The translations under genes were made by a program, and so were the position numbers. From Sphingobium sp. V4 (lineage in GTDB: Bacteria; Pseudomonadota; Alphaproteobacteria; Sphingomonadales; Sphingomonadaceae), in assembly GCF_029590555.1 (NCBI RefSeq), contig NZ_CP081001.1, forward strand, positions 1,798,001-1,862,000: DNA of 64,000 bases, written 5' to 3'. Positions 1-9,829 of this stretch are shown here, in pieces; positions within the stretch are counted from its first letter, which is position 1; every line of letters starts with the position of its first letter. The notes beneath the pieces were generated by a model. That model was not told where the DNA came from and ran no database searches. It saw only the letters and a list, made by a program, of their open reading frames with translations.

Positions 1-1413
1 CTGCTTCATACCCGGCTCGGGAAGGCCGAAACGCTGGGCCTGACTCAGGGAAGCGCGACGACGCCATGGACCTTCGGCAGCCAGGTCTATCTGTCCACCC
101 TCCAGCCCAGGGACCATGTCGCACTGGAAAAAGCGCCGCTGGTTTTCGTCGGTCATGGCGTGTCCGCACCCGAACGGGGCTGGGACGATTTCAAGGGCGT
201 CGACCTGAAGGGCAAGGTTGCAGTCTTCCTGATCAACGATCCCGACTTCGAGGCCACCGAGGGGGAAGATGCCGTCGGCAAGTTCGGCGGGCGGACCATG
301 ACCTATTATGGCCGCTGGACCTACAAGTTCGAGGAAGCGGCACGGCGCGGCGCGGTCGGCGCACTGATCGTGCATGACACGCCAGGCGCAGGCTATGGGT
401 GGAACGTGGTCGTCAGCCCCGGCGGCGAAAATTACGACCTTGTGCGCGCTGCGGACAAGCTGACCAGCCTCCAGGTCCAGGGCTGGATCGAGGGCGAGAC
501 CGCAAGGACGATGTTCGCCGGCGCGGGGCTGGATCTGGCGGCGCTGCGCCGGCAGGCGAGAAGCCGGACCTTCAGGCCGGTGGAACTGAAGGGTGCGGCC
601 TTCTCCGCCGCCTTCCCTGTCAGCCAGGAGGTGGTGAAGAGCGCCAACGTCCTCGCCCGCATTCCCGGCGCCAGTCGGCCGGACGAAACGGTGATGTATG
701 GCGCGCATTGGGATGCCTATGGCAAGGGCGCGCCCGACGCGCAGGGGCGCATCTACCGCGCCGGCGCCAATGACGACGCGCTCGGCATAGCGGCGATGTT
801 CGAGATCGCGCGCGCGTTCAAGGTCGGACCCGCGCCCGACCGGTCGATCCTGTTCGCGGCCTGGACGGCGGAAGAGCGCGGCCTGCTCGGTTCAGAATAT
901 TATGCCTTCAATCCGGTCTGGCCGCTGGACCGGACCGTCGCCAACCTGACGATCGACATCCTCCAGACCGCAGGCAAGGCGAAGGACGTGATCCTGGTCG
1001 GCAAGGGACAGAATGGGCTGGAGGATGATCTCGCACGCTTTGCTGCGCAGCAAGGCCGCGTCGTGACGCAGGAAAGCCTGCCCGAACGCGGCCTGTTCTA
1101 TCGCGCCGACCATTTCTCCATGGCCAAGCGTGGCGTGCCGGTGCTGCTGCTGATGGGCATCGCCGGCGCTTCCGATCTGGTCGAAGGCGGTCGCGCGGCC
1201 GGACAGGCGTGGGTCGATGCCTATACGGGCAAATGCTACCACCAGGCCTGCGACGCGGTGGACGAGACGTGGAAACTGGACGGCGCCGCGCAGGACGTGG
1301 ACCTGATGCTTGCCATTGGCCGCGATCTGGCCGGATCGACGCGCTGGCCCGATTGGAAGGCCGGCTCCGAGTTCAAGGCGATCCGCGACAAGAGCGCGGC
1401 GGCGCGTAACTGA
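1..1413 (+). CDS. M28 family zinc metallopeptidase with PA domain (5' end cut off by window)
   Basis: The reading frame is open from base 1, so the start and any signal peptide lie upstream; the first methionine-type codon (GTG 160) is internal. The visible part begins with a protease-associated (PA) domain, seen in VGALIVHD about 95 residues in. It continues into an M28 aminopeptidase fold: GAHWDAYG (zinc His), GANDDALG (bridging Asp), WTAEERGLLGSEY (catalytic Glu then zinc Glu), an Asp in NLTID, and ADHFSMAKRGVP carrying the last zinc His. All five expected metal ligands can be placed. Such enzymes are normally exported and trim peptides from the N-terminus. It converges on the GH27 gene with a 34-base gap. 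The family call is strong; the substrate is unknown. Confidence 0.88.
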   Translation: MLHTRLGKAETLGLTQGSATTPWTFGSQVYLSTLQPRDHVALEKAPLVFVGHGVSAPERGWDDFKGVDLKGKVAVFLINDPDFEATEGEDAVGKFGGRTMTYYGRWTYKFEEAARRGAVGALIVHDTPGAGYGWNVVVSPGGENYDLVRAADKLTSLQVQGWIEGETARTMFAGAGLDLAALRRQARSRTFRPVELKGAAFSAAFPVSQEVVKSANVLARIPGASRPDETVMYGAHWDAYGKGAPDAQGRIYRAGANDDALGIAAMFEIARAFKVGPAPDRSILFAAWTAEERGLLGSEYYAFNPVWPLDRTVANLTIDILQTAGKAKDVILVGKGQNGLEDDLARFAAQQGRVVTQESLPERGLFYRADHFSMAKRGVPVLLLMGIAGASDLVEGGRAAGQAWVDAYTGKCYHQACDAVDETWKLDGAAQDVDLMLAIGRDLAGSTRWPDWKAGSEFKAIRDKSAAARN

Positions 1414-1447
1414 TCCGGCCTCCGTTCGTTTCGACTGAGGGGATGGT

Positions 1448-2806
1448 TTAGCCGAGCCGATACAGCGCGCTGCCATGCGGCGGCAGGGTGGCGCTCACCC
1501 GCTCTGCCTGCCGACCAAGCGCCTTGCCTTCCCACAGGTCGCGCACGGCGACCGGCCCGGACAGTCCGAGGTCGCGCAGCCTGATCCCCACGTCGCGCCG
1601 CTTGTCCCCGGGATTGAACAGGGCGAGATAGCGGTCGCTGCCGCCGTCCGCGATCGCCGACCATACCCGGACGCCGTCCTCGACGAAATGCGGGCAATTG
1701 CCGTTGCTCGCCTGATTGACGGCCAGCACCTCCCGATTGGTCAGCAACGCCAGGGTCGCCGCATCCAAATGGCGCAGGTCGCCGCCCATGATGAGCGGAG
1801 AGCGCGCGATCGCCCAGAGCGTCATCAAGGTTCGCTGCTCGTCCGGGGTGAAGCGCGTGTCGCGCTCGCCCAGCGCCAGGCGGCCCAGGGGCAGCATGTC
1901 GGCGTCTGGCCAACTCCCCGGAGCACGGTACGGCGTCCAGTTTTCTAGCCGCGTGAACTGCGCCTCCAGCATCGCCCAATCGTCCCAGAAATCGTCCGAG
2001 ATGCGCCACATCTGTGCGAAGCGACGGACATGGTCGCCCCGGATCACCGGCGTTTCGCCGGGCGAGAGGCTGAGGATGATGGGGCGGCCGGTGGCGACGA
2101 TGGCATTGTGCGCCGCCTCGACCTCCGGCGCATGAGCGTCATAGGGGCGGCTCATATCGTCCATCTTGACGAAATCGACGCCCCAGTCCGCATAGAGGCG
2201 GAAGATGCTGTCATAATAAGCCTGAGCGCCCGGCCGCGTCATGTCGACCCCATACATGTCCGGATTCCAGGAACAGATGCTCGTAGGGTCCGCGATGTCA
2301 GCCGCGCGGTAGCGGGTGCCCTGGATCGGCAGGTTCGCCTCCACCGCCGCGCGCGGGATGCCGCGCATGACATGGATGCCGAATTTCAGGCCAAGCGCAT
2401 GGATGTCCCTGGCCAGCGGTGCGAACCCCATGCCTCCCCCGCTGGAAGGAAACCGGTTGGGCGCCGGAATCATCCGGCCATAGGCATCCATTGCGGGCCT
2501 GGGGCTGGCATTATAGGTGTAGCTGGATGCCTCCGGTTCATACCATTGGATGTCGACGGTGAAGATGTCATAGCCGAAAGGCAGCAGCTTTTCCGCCATG
2601 ATATGCGCGGTTTCGCGCGCCTGCGCTTCGGTGATGGTGGTCGCAAAACTGTTCCAGCTATTCCAGCCCATCGGCGGACGAGGCGCCAGCGGCCCGCGCT
2701 TGCCCGGTTGCGTTTCGCCCGCGCGCGCCACGCCGGCGATCGCAAGCCCTGCCATGCCGACGCCAAGCAGATCGCGGCGGCTGGCCTTCCAAGTCATTCT
2801 CGTCAT
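1448..2806 (-). CDS. glycoside hydrolase family 27, alpha-galactosidase-like, Tat-exported
   Basis: The protein is 452 residues and starts with a twin-arginine signal (SRRDLLGVGMAGLAIAG). An ATG four codons in (2796) is an equally possible start, because neither has a clear Shine-Dalgarno. The GH27 hallmark PPMGWNSWNSF is at about 44-54, VDFVKMDD carries the likely nucleophile Asp at about 216, and RISDDFWDDW the acid/base Asp at about 271. The family hydrolyses terminal alpha-galactosides or alpha-N-acetylgalactosaminides by a retaining mechanism, and this one should act in the periplasm or outside the cell. No transporter or sugar regulator adjoins it, so the exact sugar cannot be read from context. 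Confidence 0.9.
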   Translation of the reverse strand: MTRMTWKASRRDLLGVGMAGLAIAGVARAGETQPGKRGPLAPRPPMGWNSWNSFATTITEAQARETAHIMAEKLLPFGYDIFTVDIQWYEPEASSYTYNASPRPAMDAYGRMIPAPNRFPSSGGGMGFAPLARDIHALGLKFGIHVMRGIPRAAVEANLPIQGTRYRAADIADPTSICSWNPDMYGVDMTRPGAQAYYDSIFRLYADWGVDFVKMDDMSRPYDAHAPEVEAAHNAIVATGRPIILSLSPGETPVIRGDHVRRFAQMWRISDDFWDDWAMLEAQFTRLENWTPYRAPGSWPDADMLPLGRLALGERDTRFTPDEQRTLMTLWAIARSPLIMGGDLRHLDAATLALLTNREVLAVNQASNGNCPHFVEDGVRVWSAIADGGSDRYLALFNPGDKRRDVGIRLRDLGLSGPVAVRDLWEGKALGRQAERVSATLPPHGSALYRLG

Positions 2807-2871
2807 TTGTCGGAGTTAATAGGAAGAATGGCGCGAGATCAAGAGGGCGGACCGTTCCCGACCCACGACGA

Positions 2872-3573
2872 TCAGGCTTGGATGCCCGCCAGCCACTCAG
2901 CGATCATCGCGCGCCCAGCCGCCACCGCAACGGGACCGTGCAGATCATGATCCTCGCGCAGGGCAATGCCGCACTGCTGCGCAACGTCGAGATCGGCCCA
3001 AAAATGCGTCAACCAATCCTCGAAACGGGGATCTTCGCCCATTTCGGCGTGGAATTGCAGGGCCAGAAGGTTAGTCCCACGGCGGAATGCCTGATGGGCA
3101 TATTTCCGGGTCGACGCCAGAAGTTCGACCCCTTCGGGCAGATCGAACGTGTCGCTGTGCCAGTGGAGGACCGGCACGTCGGCGATATGACGGAGCGGCG
3201 ATGCGGTCCCGGCGCCGTTCATCATGACGGGCGCGAAGCCCAGTTCCATATGTCCGCCCGGATAGACCCGCGCGCCCAGCGCCGCTGCGATCATCTGGCT
3301 GCCGAGACATACGCCCAAGGTCGGACGGTCGGCGGCGAGGCGCGCCGAAAGCTTCTCGATCTGGAGGGGAATCCAGGGGTGTCGATCCTGTTCATAGACC
3401 CCCATCGGACCGCCCATCATGATCAGCAGGTCTGGATCGCACAGGTCGACATGCGCGAAATCCGGGCTGGCGACATCGATGCGGTCGATATGGTAGCCCG
3501 CCGCCTCGATCGGCTGGAGATACCCTGCCGCGCCTTCGCGCGGCACATGACGGACGATCAATGCTCTTTTCAT
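2872..3573 (-). CDS. class I glutamine amidotransferase (GMP-synthase-like)
   Basis: The start is set at MKRALIV (ATG 3573). A longer open frame to 3639 adds only a low-quality leader. The product is 233 residues, one class I GATase domain with the catalytic Cys in LGVCLGSQM and the His-x-Glu of the triad in LQFHAEM. It is a stand-alone amidotransferase of the YfeJ/GMP-synthase-like type: it hydrolyses glutamine and passes ammonia to a partner, or acts on a gamma-glutamyl substrate. No synthetase domain or obvious partner is adjacent, so the acceptor is unknown. It lies downstream of the acnA terminator hairpin on the same strand and is probably transcribed separately. Confidence 0.85.
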   Translation of the reverse strand: MKRALIVRHVPREGAAGYLQPIEAAGYHIDRIDVASPDFAHVDLCDPDLLIMMGGPMGVYEQDRHPWIPLQIEKLSARLAADRPTLGVCLGSQMIAAALGARVYPGGHMELGFAPVMMNGAGTASPLRHIADVPVLHWHSDTFDLPEGVELLASTRKYAHQAFRRGTNLLALQFHAEMGEDPRFEDWLTHFWADLDVAQQCGIALREDHDLHGPVAVAAGRAMIAEWLAGIQA

Positions 3574-3666
3574 TGCTGATTCGGAGGCTAGACAATCGCG
3601 CGTGCCGCCGCCACCCCAGCCCTTCTTGACGACCGGCAATCAGCGCTATCTCCGGTCTTGCGTAAA

Positions 3667-3701
3667 GCAAAAGGCTTCCCCCTATGGCAGAAGCCTTTTG
3701 C
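3667..3701 (-). terminator. rho-independent terminator after acnA
   Basis: A perfect 12-bp stem (GCAAAAGGCTTC against GAAGCCTTTTGC) with an 11-base loop lies 22 bases past the acnA stop codon. Read on the minus strand the stem ends in a TTTTGCTTTA run. It separates acnA from the glutamine amidotransferase gene. Confidence 0.85.
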
Positions 3702-3723
3702 CTTGCGCCAGCGCGTCAGCCGA

Positions 3724-6393
3724 TCAGGCGGCCAATTTGCGCAGCACATATTGGAGGATGCCGCCGTTCAGGAAGTAATCCAGTTCGTTGACGGTATCGA
3801 TCCGGCACAGCGCGGTGAAGGTGAAGGTCGAGCCGTCGGCGCGCTTTACGATCACGTCCACATCCTGGCGCGGCTTGAGGCCCGCGACATTCTGGATGGT
3901 GAAGGTTTCGTCGCCCGTCAGGCCGAGCGTATCCTTGTTCTCGCCAGCCTTGAACTGCAGCGGGAGCACGCCCATGCCGACCAGGTTGGACCGGTGGATG
4001 CGTTCGAAGCTCTCAACGATGACCGAGCGGACGCCCAACAGGTTGGTCCCCTTCGCCGCCCAGTCGCGAGACGAGCCGGTGCCATATTCCTTCCCGCCGA
4101 TGACGACCAGCGGCGTGCCGTCGGCCTTGTGCTTCATTGCCGCGTCGTAGATCGGCAGGACTTCGCCCTCATAGCGGGTCATGCCGCCCTCGACGCCGTC
4201 CAGCATCAGATTCTTGATGCGGATATTGGCGAAGGTGCCGCGCATCATGACTTCGTGATGACCGCGACGCGAGCCATAGCTGTTGTAATCGGCCTGGGCG
4301 ACCTGATGCTCGCTCAGCCATTTGCCCGCAGGGCTGCTCGCCTTGATCGAACCTGCTGGCGAGATGTGGTCCGTGGTGATCGAATCGCCGAAGATGGCGA
4401 GCGGTTTGGCTTCGATGATGTCGGTGACCGGCGCCGGGGTCATGCTAAGACCCTCGAAATAGGGCGGGTTGGCGACATAGGTGGAACCAGCGCGCCACTT
4501 GTATGTGTCCGAACCTGTCACGTCGATCGCCTGCCAGTGCGCGTCGCCCTTGTAGACATTTGCGTAGCGCGCCTGGAACATCGCGCGGTCCATGCAGCCC
4601 GCCATGGTCGAGGCGACCTCGTCATTGGTTGGCCAGATGTCCTTGAGGTAGACGTCATTGCCGGCCGCGCTGACGCCGATCGGGGTGGTGATGAAATCCT
4701 CGATCACCGTTCCCTTGAGCGCATAGGCGACCACAAGCGGCGGGCTGGCGAGGAAGTTGGCGCGCACGTCGGGCGAGACGCGGCCTTCGAAATTGCGGTT
4801 GCCCGAAATGACGGCCGCGGCGACCAGCCCATTCTCGTTGATGGCGGCGCTGATCGCGGGCGCCAGCGGGCCTGAGTTGCCGATGCAGGTGGTGCAGCCA
4901 TAGCCGACCAGGTTGAAGCCGATCGCGTCCAGATGCTCCTGAAGCCCGGCCTTGTTGAAATAGTCGGTGACCACCTGCGAACCCGGCGCGAGCGACGTCT
5001 TGACCCAGGGCTTGGGTTTGAGGCCCAGTTCGTTCGCCTTCTTGGCGACCAGGCCCGCCGCGACCATGACGCTGGGGTTCGACGTGTTGGTGCAACTCGT
5101 GATCGCGGCGATGGTGACGTCGCCGTCGCCGATATCGAAATCCTCGCCCGCGACAGGCACGCGCTGCTGCGCCTTCTTGTAGGTGTTGGCCATGTCGGCG
5201 TTGAACACGTCATCGACGTCCGGCAGGGCGACGCGGTCCTGCGGGCGCTTGGGGCCGGCAAGGCTGGGGACGACGGTGGCAAGGTCCAGTTCCAGCGTGT
5301 CGGTGAAGACGGGCTCGATCGATGGATCGATCCAGAAGCCCTGTTCCTTGGCATAGGCTTCGACCAGCGCGATATTTTCGTCGGTCCGGCCGGTCAGGCG
5401 CATATAGTCCAGCGTCTTGTCGTCGATGCCAAAGAAGCCGCAGGTTGCGCCATATTCCGGCGCCATGTTGGCCAGCGTCGCACGGTCGGCAAGCGACAGG
5501 CTGGCGAGGCCGGGACCGAAATATTCGACGAAGCGACCGACCACGCCGCGAGCGCGGAGCATCTGGGTGCAGGTGAGGACCAGGTCGGTGGCGGTTACGC
5601 CCTCCTTCAATTCTCCGGTGAACTTGAAGCCTACGACCTCGGGGATCAACATGGAGACGGGCTGACCCAGCATCGCCGCTTCCGCCTCGATACCGCCCAC
5701 GCCCCAGCCGAGCACGCCCAGGCCGTTGACCATGGTGGTGTGACTGTCGGTGCCAACGCAGGTGTCGGGATAGGCGACGGTGACGCCGTCCGGGCCGGTG
5801 CTCGACCAGACGGCCTGCGCAATATTCTCCAGGTTCACCTGGTGGCAGATGCCCGTGCCCGGCGGCACGGCGTAGAAGTTGGCGAGGCTCTTGCTACCCC
5901 ATTTCAGGAAGTCGTAGCGCTCCATGTTGCGCTGATATTCGATTTCCACATTCTGCCCGAACGCCTTTGGCGTGCCAAATTCATCGACCATGACCGAATG
6001 ATCGATGACGAGGTGGACGGGCACCTGCGGGTTGATCTTGCTGGCGTCGGCGCCCAGCGCGTTCATCGCGTCGCGCATGGCGGCGAGGTCGACCACGCAC
6101 GGCACGCCGGTGAAGTCCTGGAGCAGCACGCGAGCGGGGCGATACTGGATCTCGCGCTCGGCCCTGCCTTTGTCATTCTGCCAGTCGACGATCGCCTGGA
6201 TGTCGTCGGTGGTGACGGTGACGCCATCCTCGAAGCGAAGCAGATTCTCCAGCAGCACCTTCATCGAGAAGGGCAGGCGCGAAACGTCGCCAAGCTTCGC
6301 TGCGGCCTTCTTCAACGAATAATAGGCAATATCCTTGCCGCCGACATTGAGCATGTCTCGCGTGCCGAGGGTGTCCTGTCCGATTGCGGTCAT
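3724..6393 (-). CDS. acnA: aconitate hydratase A
   Basis: The start is set at [12 protein letters not shown] (ATG 6393), preceded by a GAGGAGA Shine-Dalgarno. A longer open frame to 6546 has no RBS support. The 889 residues match the usual AcnA/IRP length. The [4Fe-4S] ligands are visible as SCTNTSNPS and YGCTTCIGN. The C-terminal swivel domain has [10 protein letters not shown], with the substrate-binding Ser and Arg. It isomerises citrate to isocitrate in the cytoplasm (TCA cycle). The unrelated-fold isozyme acnB lies 505 bases upstream on the same strand. An inverted repeat about 200 bases upstream may be a control site. A strong terminator follows. Confidence 0.97.
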   Translation of the reverse strand: MTAIGQDTLGTRDMLNVGGKDIAYYSLKKAAAKLGDVSRLPFSMKVLLENLLRFEDGVTVTTDDIQAIVDWQNDKGRAEREIQYRPARVLLQDFTGVPCVVDLAAMRDAMNALGADASKINPQVPVHLVIDHSVMVDEFGTPKAFGQNVEIEYQRNMERYDFLKWGSKSLANFYAVPPGTGICHQVNLENIAQAVWSSTGPDGVTVAYPDTCVGTDSHTTMVNGLGVLGWGVGGIEAEAAMLGQPVSMLIPEVVGFKFTGELKEGVTATDLVLTCTQMLRARGVVGRFVEYFGPGLASLSLADRATLANMAPEYGATCGFFGIDDKTLDYMRLTGRTDENIALVEAYAKEQGFWIDPSIEPVFTDTLELDLATVVPSLAGPKRPQDRVALPDVDDVFNADMANTYKKAQQRVPVAGEDFDIGDGDVTIAAITSCTNTSNPSVMVAAGLVAKKANELGLKPKPWVKTSLAPGSQVVTDYFNKAGLQEHLDAIGFNLVGYGCTTCIGNSGPLAPAISAAINENGLVAAAVISGNRNFEGRVSPDVRANFLASPPLVVAYALKGTVIEDFITTPIGVSAAGNDVYLKDIWPTNDEVASTMAGCMDRAMFQARYANVYKGDAHWQAIDVTGSDTYKWRAGSTYVANPPYFEGLSMTPAPVTDIIEAKPLAIFGDSITTDHISPAGSIKASSPAGKWLSEHQVAQADYNSYGSRRGHHEVMMRGTFANIRIKNLMLDGVEGGMTRYEGEVLPIYDAAMKHKADGTPLVVIGGKEYGTGSSRDWAAKGTNLLGVRSVIVESFERIHRSNLVGMGVLPLQFKAGENKDTLGLTGDETFTIQNVAGLKPRQDVDVIVKRADGSTFTFTALCRIDTVNELDYFLNGGILQYVLRKLAA

Positions 6394-6898
6394 AAGATGT
6401 GCGTCTCCTCGCATGGGTCCGGCCATGCGGAAGGAAGCGTCGCGTTCCCACCAGAAGCCACCATCAGGCAACAAGGTGGAGGGAGGCGCCCCAACCGATG
6501 GTCGAAGCAGGTGTGTCCCGATGAGCGGTGGCTTACAGATTGCCACCGCCGAGTCAAATGGACAAAATGGTCGGAAGAGCCTTTGTTTCCGTCATTTTCA
6601 CTTACTGAAAATGGTTCGCACCGATCGGCACGACTGGCGCGGGTTCATTGTACGCAGGACCAAGAATTCAGCCTTCGTCCGACAGCCCCCATCGTGCTCA
6701 CACGCGCGACCGGGCCATGGTCTTTTCGATCCGTTCACTGATGCAGGGCGGGCCTTGCGGCACGCCATCGCATTTGTGCCCCCCTGCAAGAGAGCGGCCG
6801 AAAATTGGAAAGGGAGCGATGATGGCGCCCTCACTGCGCGAACCACCCCCGGCAGGGAATGGTTCGCGTCAGCCTGTCGGCAGATTTAGGGTGTCGAC
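6394..6898 (-). promoter_or_regulatory. acnB-acnA intergenic region (505 bases)
   Basis: No convincing gene lies here. The region should hold the acnA promoter and the acnB 3' end. Two structures stand out. One is a perfect inverted repeat CATTTTCA-CTTAC-TGAAAATG at 6593-6613, which is A/T-rich and a candidate operator. The other is a hairpin CGCGAACCA...TGGTTCGCG at 6837-6868, about 30 bases past the acnB stop. No -35/-10 can be assigned with confidence. Confidence 0.5.
6837..6868 (-). terminator. possible acnB terminator hairpin (no T-tract)
   Basis: A nine-base perfect stem (CGCGAACCA / TGGTTCGCG) encloses a 14-base loop that can itself pair CCC with GGG. It lies 31-62 bases past the acnB stop. 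No run of T follows on the minus strand, so it may only stabilise the mRNA end. Confidence 0.45.
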
Positions 6899-9664
6899 TC
6901 AGGCCGCCTGGGGCGGTGCGAACTTGGTCAGGTCGATACCGGCGACCGCGCTCTTATACTCGTCCATGTTAGGCGTGCGGCCCAATATGGTCGACAGCAC
7001 GACGAGCGGGGTCGAGGCGAGGAGCGATTCACCCTTTTTATTCGCCGTGTCTTCCACGACGCGGCCCTGGAACAGGCGGGTCGAGGTGGCGAGGACGGTG
7101 TCGCCCTTGGCGGCCTTTTCCTGATTGCCCATGCACAGGTTACAGCCCGGACGTTCGAGATAGAGCGTATTCTCATATTCGGTGCGGGCCGCGGTCTTCG
7201 GCGCGACGTCGTCGAACTCGAAACCGGCATATTTCTTCAGCACGTCCCAGTCGCCTTCGGCCTTCAGTTCGTCGACGATGTTGTAGGTCGGCGGAGCAAC
7301 AACCAGGGGCGCCTTGAACTCGACCTTGCCTTGCGCGGCTTCGATGTTCTTGAGCATCTGCGCCAGGATCTTCATGTCGCCCTTATGCACCATGCACGAG
7401 CCGATGAAGCCCAGATCCACCTTCTTCGTGCCACCATAATAGGACACCGGCCGGATGGTGTCGTGGGTGTAGCGCTTGGACACGTCGGCGTTGTTCACGT
7501 CCGGGTCGGCGATCATCGGCTCGTCGATCAAGTCGAGGTCGACCACGACTTCCGCAAAATATTTCGCGTTGGCGTCCGGGGCCAGCGCGGGCTTCTCGCC
7601 CGAACGGATTTCGGCGATACGCGCATCGGCCTTGGCGATCAGGCCGCGCAGAGTTCCGGCGGCGTTTTCCATGCCCTTGTCGATCATGATCTGGATGCGC
7701 GACTTGGCGATTTCCAGCGACTCGATCAGCGTTTCGTCCTGCGAGATGCAGATCGACGCCTTGGCCTTCATCTCGGCCGTCCAGTCGGTGAAGGTGAAGG
7801 CCTGATCGGCCAGCAGCGTGCCGATATGGACTTCGATGATGCGGCCCTGGAACACATTTTCTCCGCCGAACTGGGCCAGCATCTGCGCCTGGGTCGCGTG
7901 TACGACGTCGCGGAAGTCCATATAGGGCTGCATCTTGCCCTTGAACGTCACCTTGACCGACTGCGGGATCGGCATGGTCGCCTCGCCGGTGGCCAGCGCC
8001 AGCGCGACAGTGCCCGAGTCCGCGCCGAAGGCCACGCCCTTAGACATGCGGGTGTGGCTGTCACCGCCGATGATGATCGCCCAGTCATCCACGGTGATGT
8101 CGTTCAGCACCTTGTGGATCACGTCCGTCATCGCATGATAGACCCCCTTGGGGTCGCGCGCGGTGATCAGGCCGAAATTGTTCATGAACGACATCAGCTT
8201 GGGGATATTGGCCTGCGCCTTCTTGTCCCACACCGACGCCGTGTGGCAGCCCGACTGATAGGCGCCGTCAACCAGCGGCGAGATGACGGTGGCCGCCATC
8301 GCTTCCAGTTCCTGTGCGGTCATCAGGCCCGTGGTGTCCTGCGAGCCGACGATGTTGACCTTCACGCGCACGTCCGATCCGGCGTGCAGCACCTTGCCCG
8401 GCGTCACGCCCACGGCGTTGCGGTTGAAGATCTTTTCGACCGCGGTCAGGCCAACGCCATCGACGCTGATTTCCTTGTTGGGCGCGAAAACCGGGGTCGC
8501 TTCGACGCCGAGCGTTTCGGCGGCAAAGGTCTGGAGCTTCTTGCCGAAGACGATGGCATAGCTGCTGCCCGCCTTCATGAACTCCATCTTCTGCGGGGTG
8601 AAAGCGGAAGCGACGTCGACCAGTTCGTTGCCGGCCTCGTCCGTCAGCTTCTTGTTCCTGACGTCGATCTTCAGGACCGTGCCGGTCGCGACCGAGAATT
8701 TCTCCTCCAAGACAGGATTGCCGTCATTATTGAGGATAGCCTTGCCATCAGGGCCGGTCATCTTGGCCCAGTTCTGGAGGTTGATGCCGATACCGCCGGT
8801 CACGTCCACGGTGGTCGCGAAGATCGGCGAAATGCCGTTGGTGCCAGCGACGACCGGCGCGTAGTTGACGAAGGGAACATAGGGGCTCTGCTGCTTGCCG
8901 GTCCACAGCGCAACGTTGTTGACGCCCGACATGCGCGAGGAACCAACACCCATCGTGCCCTTTTCAGCGATCAGCATGACGCGCTTGTCGGGATGCTGGG
9001 CTTTCAGCGCCACGATCTGCTGCTGCGCTTCGGGCGAAATCATGCACAGGCCGTGCAGTTCGCGGTCGGAGCGCGAATGCGCCTGGTTGCCGGGGGACAA
9101 AAGATCGGTCGAGATGTCGCCTTCGCCCGCGATGAAGGTCACGACCTTGATCTCGTCTTCGACATCGGGAAGCTTGGTGAAGAACTCGGCCTTGGCATAG
9201 CTTTCCAGCACGTCCTTGGCGACAGGATTTCCCGACGCATAGGCGTCGCGCAGGCGGAACATGTCGGCATCGTAAAGGAATACCTGAGTCTTCAGGACTT
9301 CACCCGCCTGAACCGCAATCGCTGCGTCATTGCCCAGTGCGAGGTCCAGCAGCACGTGGATCGACGGACCGCCCTTCATGTGCGACAACAGTTCGAGCGC
9401 AAACGCCGGCGTGATTTCAGGGACGATCGCTTCGCCCAGAATGATCTGCTTGAGGAAAGCCGCCTTGACGGCCGCCGCGCTCGTGGTGCCCGGAAGGGTG
9501 TTGTAGATGAAGAATTTCAATGCATCCGGGCGATGCGCGCTACCCGAATCCTGGACCAGGGCGATGATTTCAGTGAGCAGTGCGCCGTCGTCGATCGGCT
9601 TGGGCGCAAGTCCCTGAGTTTTTCGGCTGTCGATCTCGGCCAGATAATCCAGGTAAATGCTCAT
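6899..9664 (-). CDS. acnB: aconitate hydratase B (bifunctional 2-methylisocitrate dehydratase type)
   Basis: The protein is 921 residues, starting at ATG 9664 with a GGGAAG-type RBS. It is longer than E. coli AcnB (about 865) and resembles the longer form found in other phyla. Domain order is the AcnB type: N-terminal HEAT-like helices, a swivel domain carrying GVGSSRMSGV, then the three-domain core. Fe-S ligands are FIGSCMVHKG and PGCNLCMGNQ near the C-terminus. It interconverts citrate and isocitrate and can act on 2-methylisocitrate in propionate breakdown. No prpB, prpC or acnD gene is adjacent. acnA follows downstream, so both isozymes sit at one locus. Confidence 0.96.
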   Translation of the reverse strand: MSIYLDYLAEIDSRKTQGLAPKPIDDGALLTEIIALVQDSGSAHRPDALKFFIYNTLPGTTSAAAVKAAFLKQIILGEAIVPEITPAFALELLSHMKGGPSIHVLLDLALGNDAAIAVQAGEVLKTQVFLYDADMFRLRDAYASGNPVAKDVLESYAKAEFFTKLPDVEDEIKVVTFIAGEGDISTDLLSPGNQAHSRSDRELHGLCMISPEAQQQIVALKAQHPDKRVMLIAEKGTMGVGSSRMSGVNNVALWTGKQQSPYVPFVNYAPVVAGTNGISPIFATTVDVTGGIGINLQNWAKMTGPDGKAILNNDGNPVLEEKFSVATGTVLKIDVRNKKLTDEAGNELVDVASAFTPQKMEFMKAGSSYAIVFGKKLQTFAAETLGVEATPVFAPNKEISVDGVGLTAVEKIFNRNAVGVTPGKVLHAGSDVRVKVNIVGSQDTTGLMTAQELEAMAATVISPLVDGAYQSGCHTASVWDKKAQANIPKLMSFMNNFGLITARDPKGVYHAMTDVIHKVLNDITVDDWAIIIGGDSHTRMSKGVAFGADSGTVALALATGEATMPIPQSVKVTFKGKMQPYMDFRDVVHATQAQMLAQFGGENVFQGRIIEVHIGTLLADQAFTFTDWTAEMKAKASICISQDETLIESLEIAKSRIQIMIDKGMENAAGTLRGLIAKADARIAEIRSGEKPALAPDANAKYFAEVVVDLDLIDEPMIADPDVNNADVSKRYTHDTIRPVSYYGGTKKVDLGFIGSCMVHKGDMKILAQMLKNIEAAQGKVEFKAPLVVAPPTYNIVDELKAEGDWDVLKKYAGFEFDDVAPKTAARTEYENTLYLERPGCNLCMGNQEKAAKGDTVLATSTRLFQGRVVEDTANKKGESLLASTPLVVLSTILGRTPNMDEYKSAVAGIDLTKFAPPQAA

Positions 9665-9829
9665 CTTCTTCCCAACGTCATAAAGGGTACGGACTCGACG
9701 CGCAGCGCCACTTGCCGACTTTTATGCCCGGTCTGGGAGCTGACGCGCCCCGGTAGGCCAACCGACACGAATTGGCAAGTCGCCGCAGCGCAGCAAAAAT
9801 GGGGTCGATGATTGATGGTTCGATCGCGG

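Noticed and set aside
6335..6889. A 184-residue plus-strand frame in the acnA-acnB gap
   Set aside because: It begins antisense to acnA, shows no motif, and its translation is typical of non-coding GC-rich sequence.
7331..9811. An 826-residue plus-strand frame antisense to acnB
   Set aside because: Arg/His/Asp-rich translation without any recognisable domain; fully explained by acnB on the other strand.
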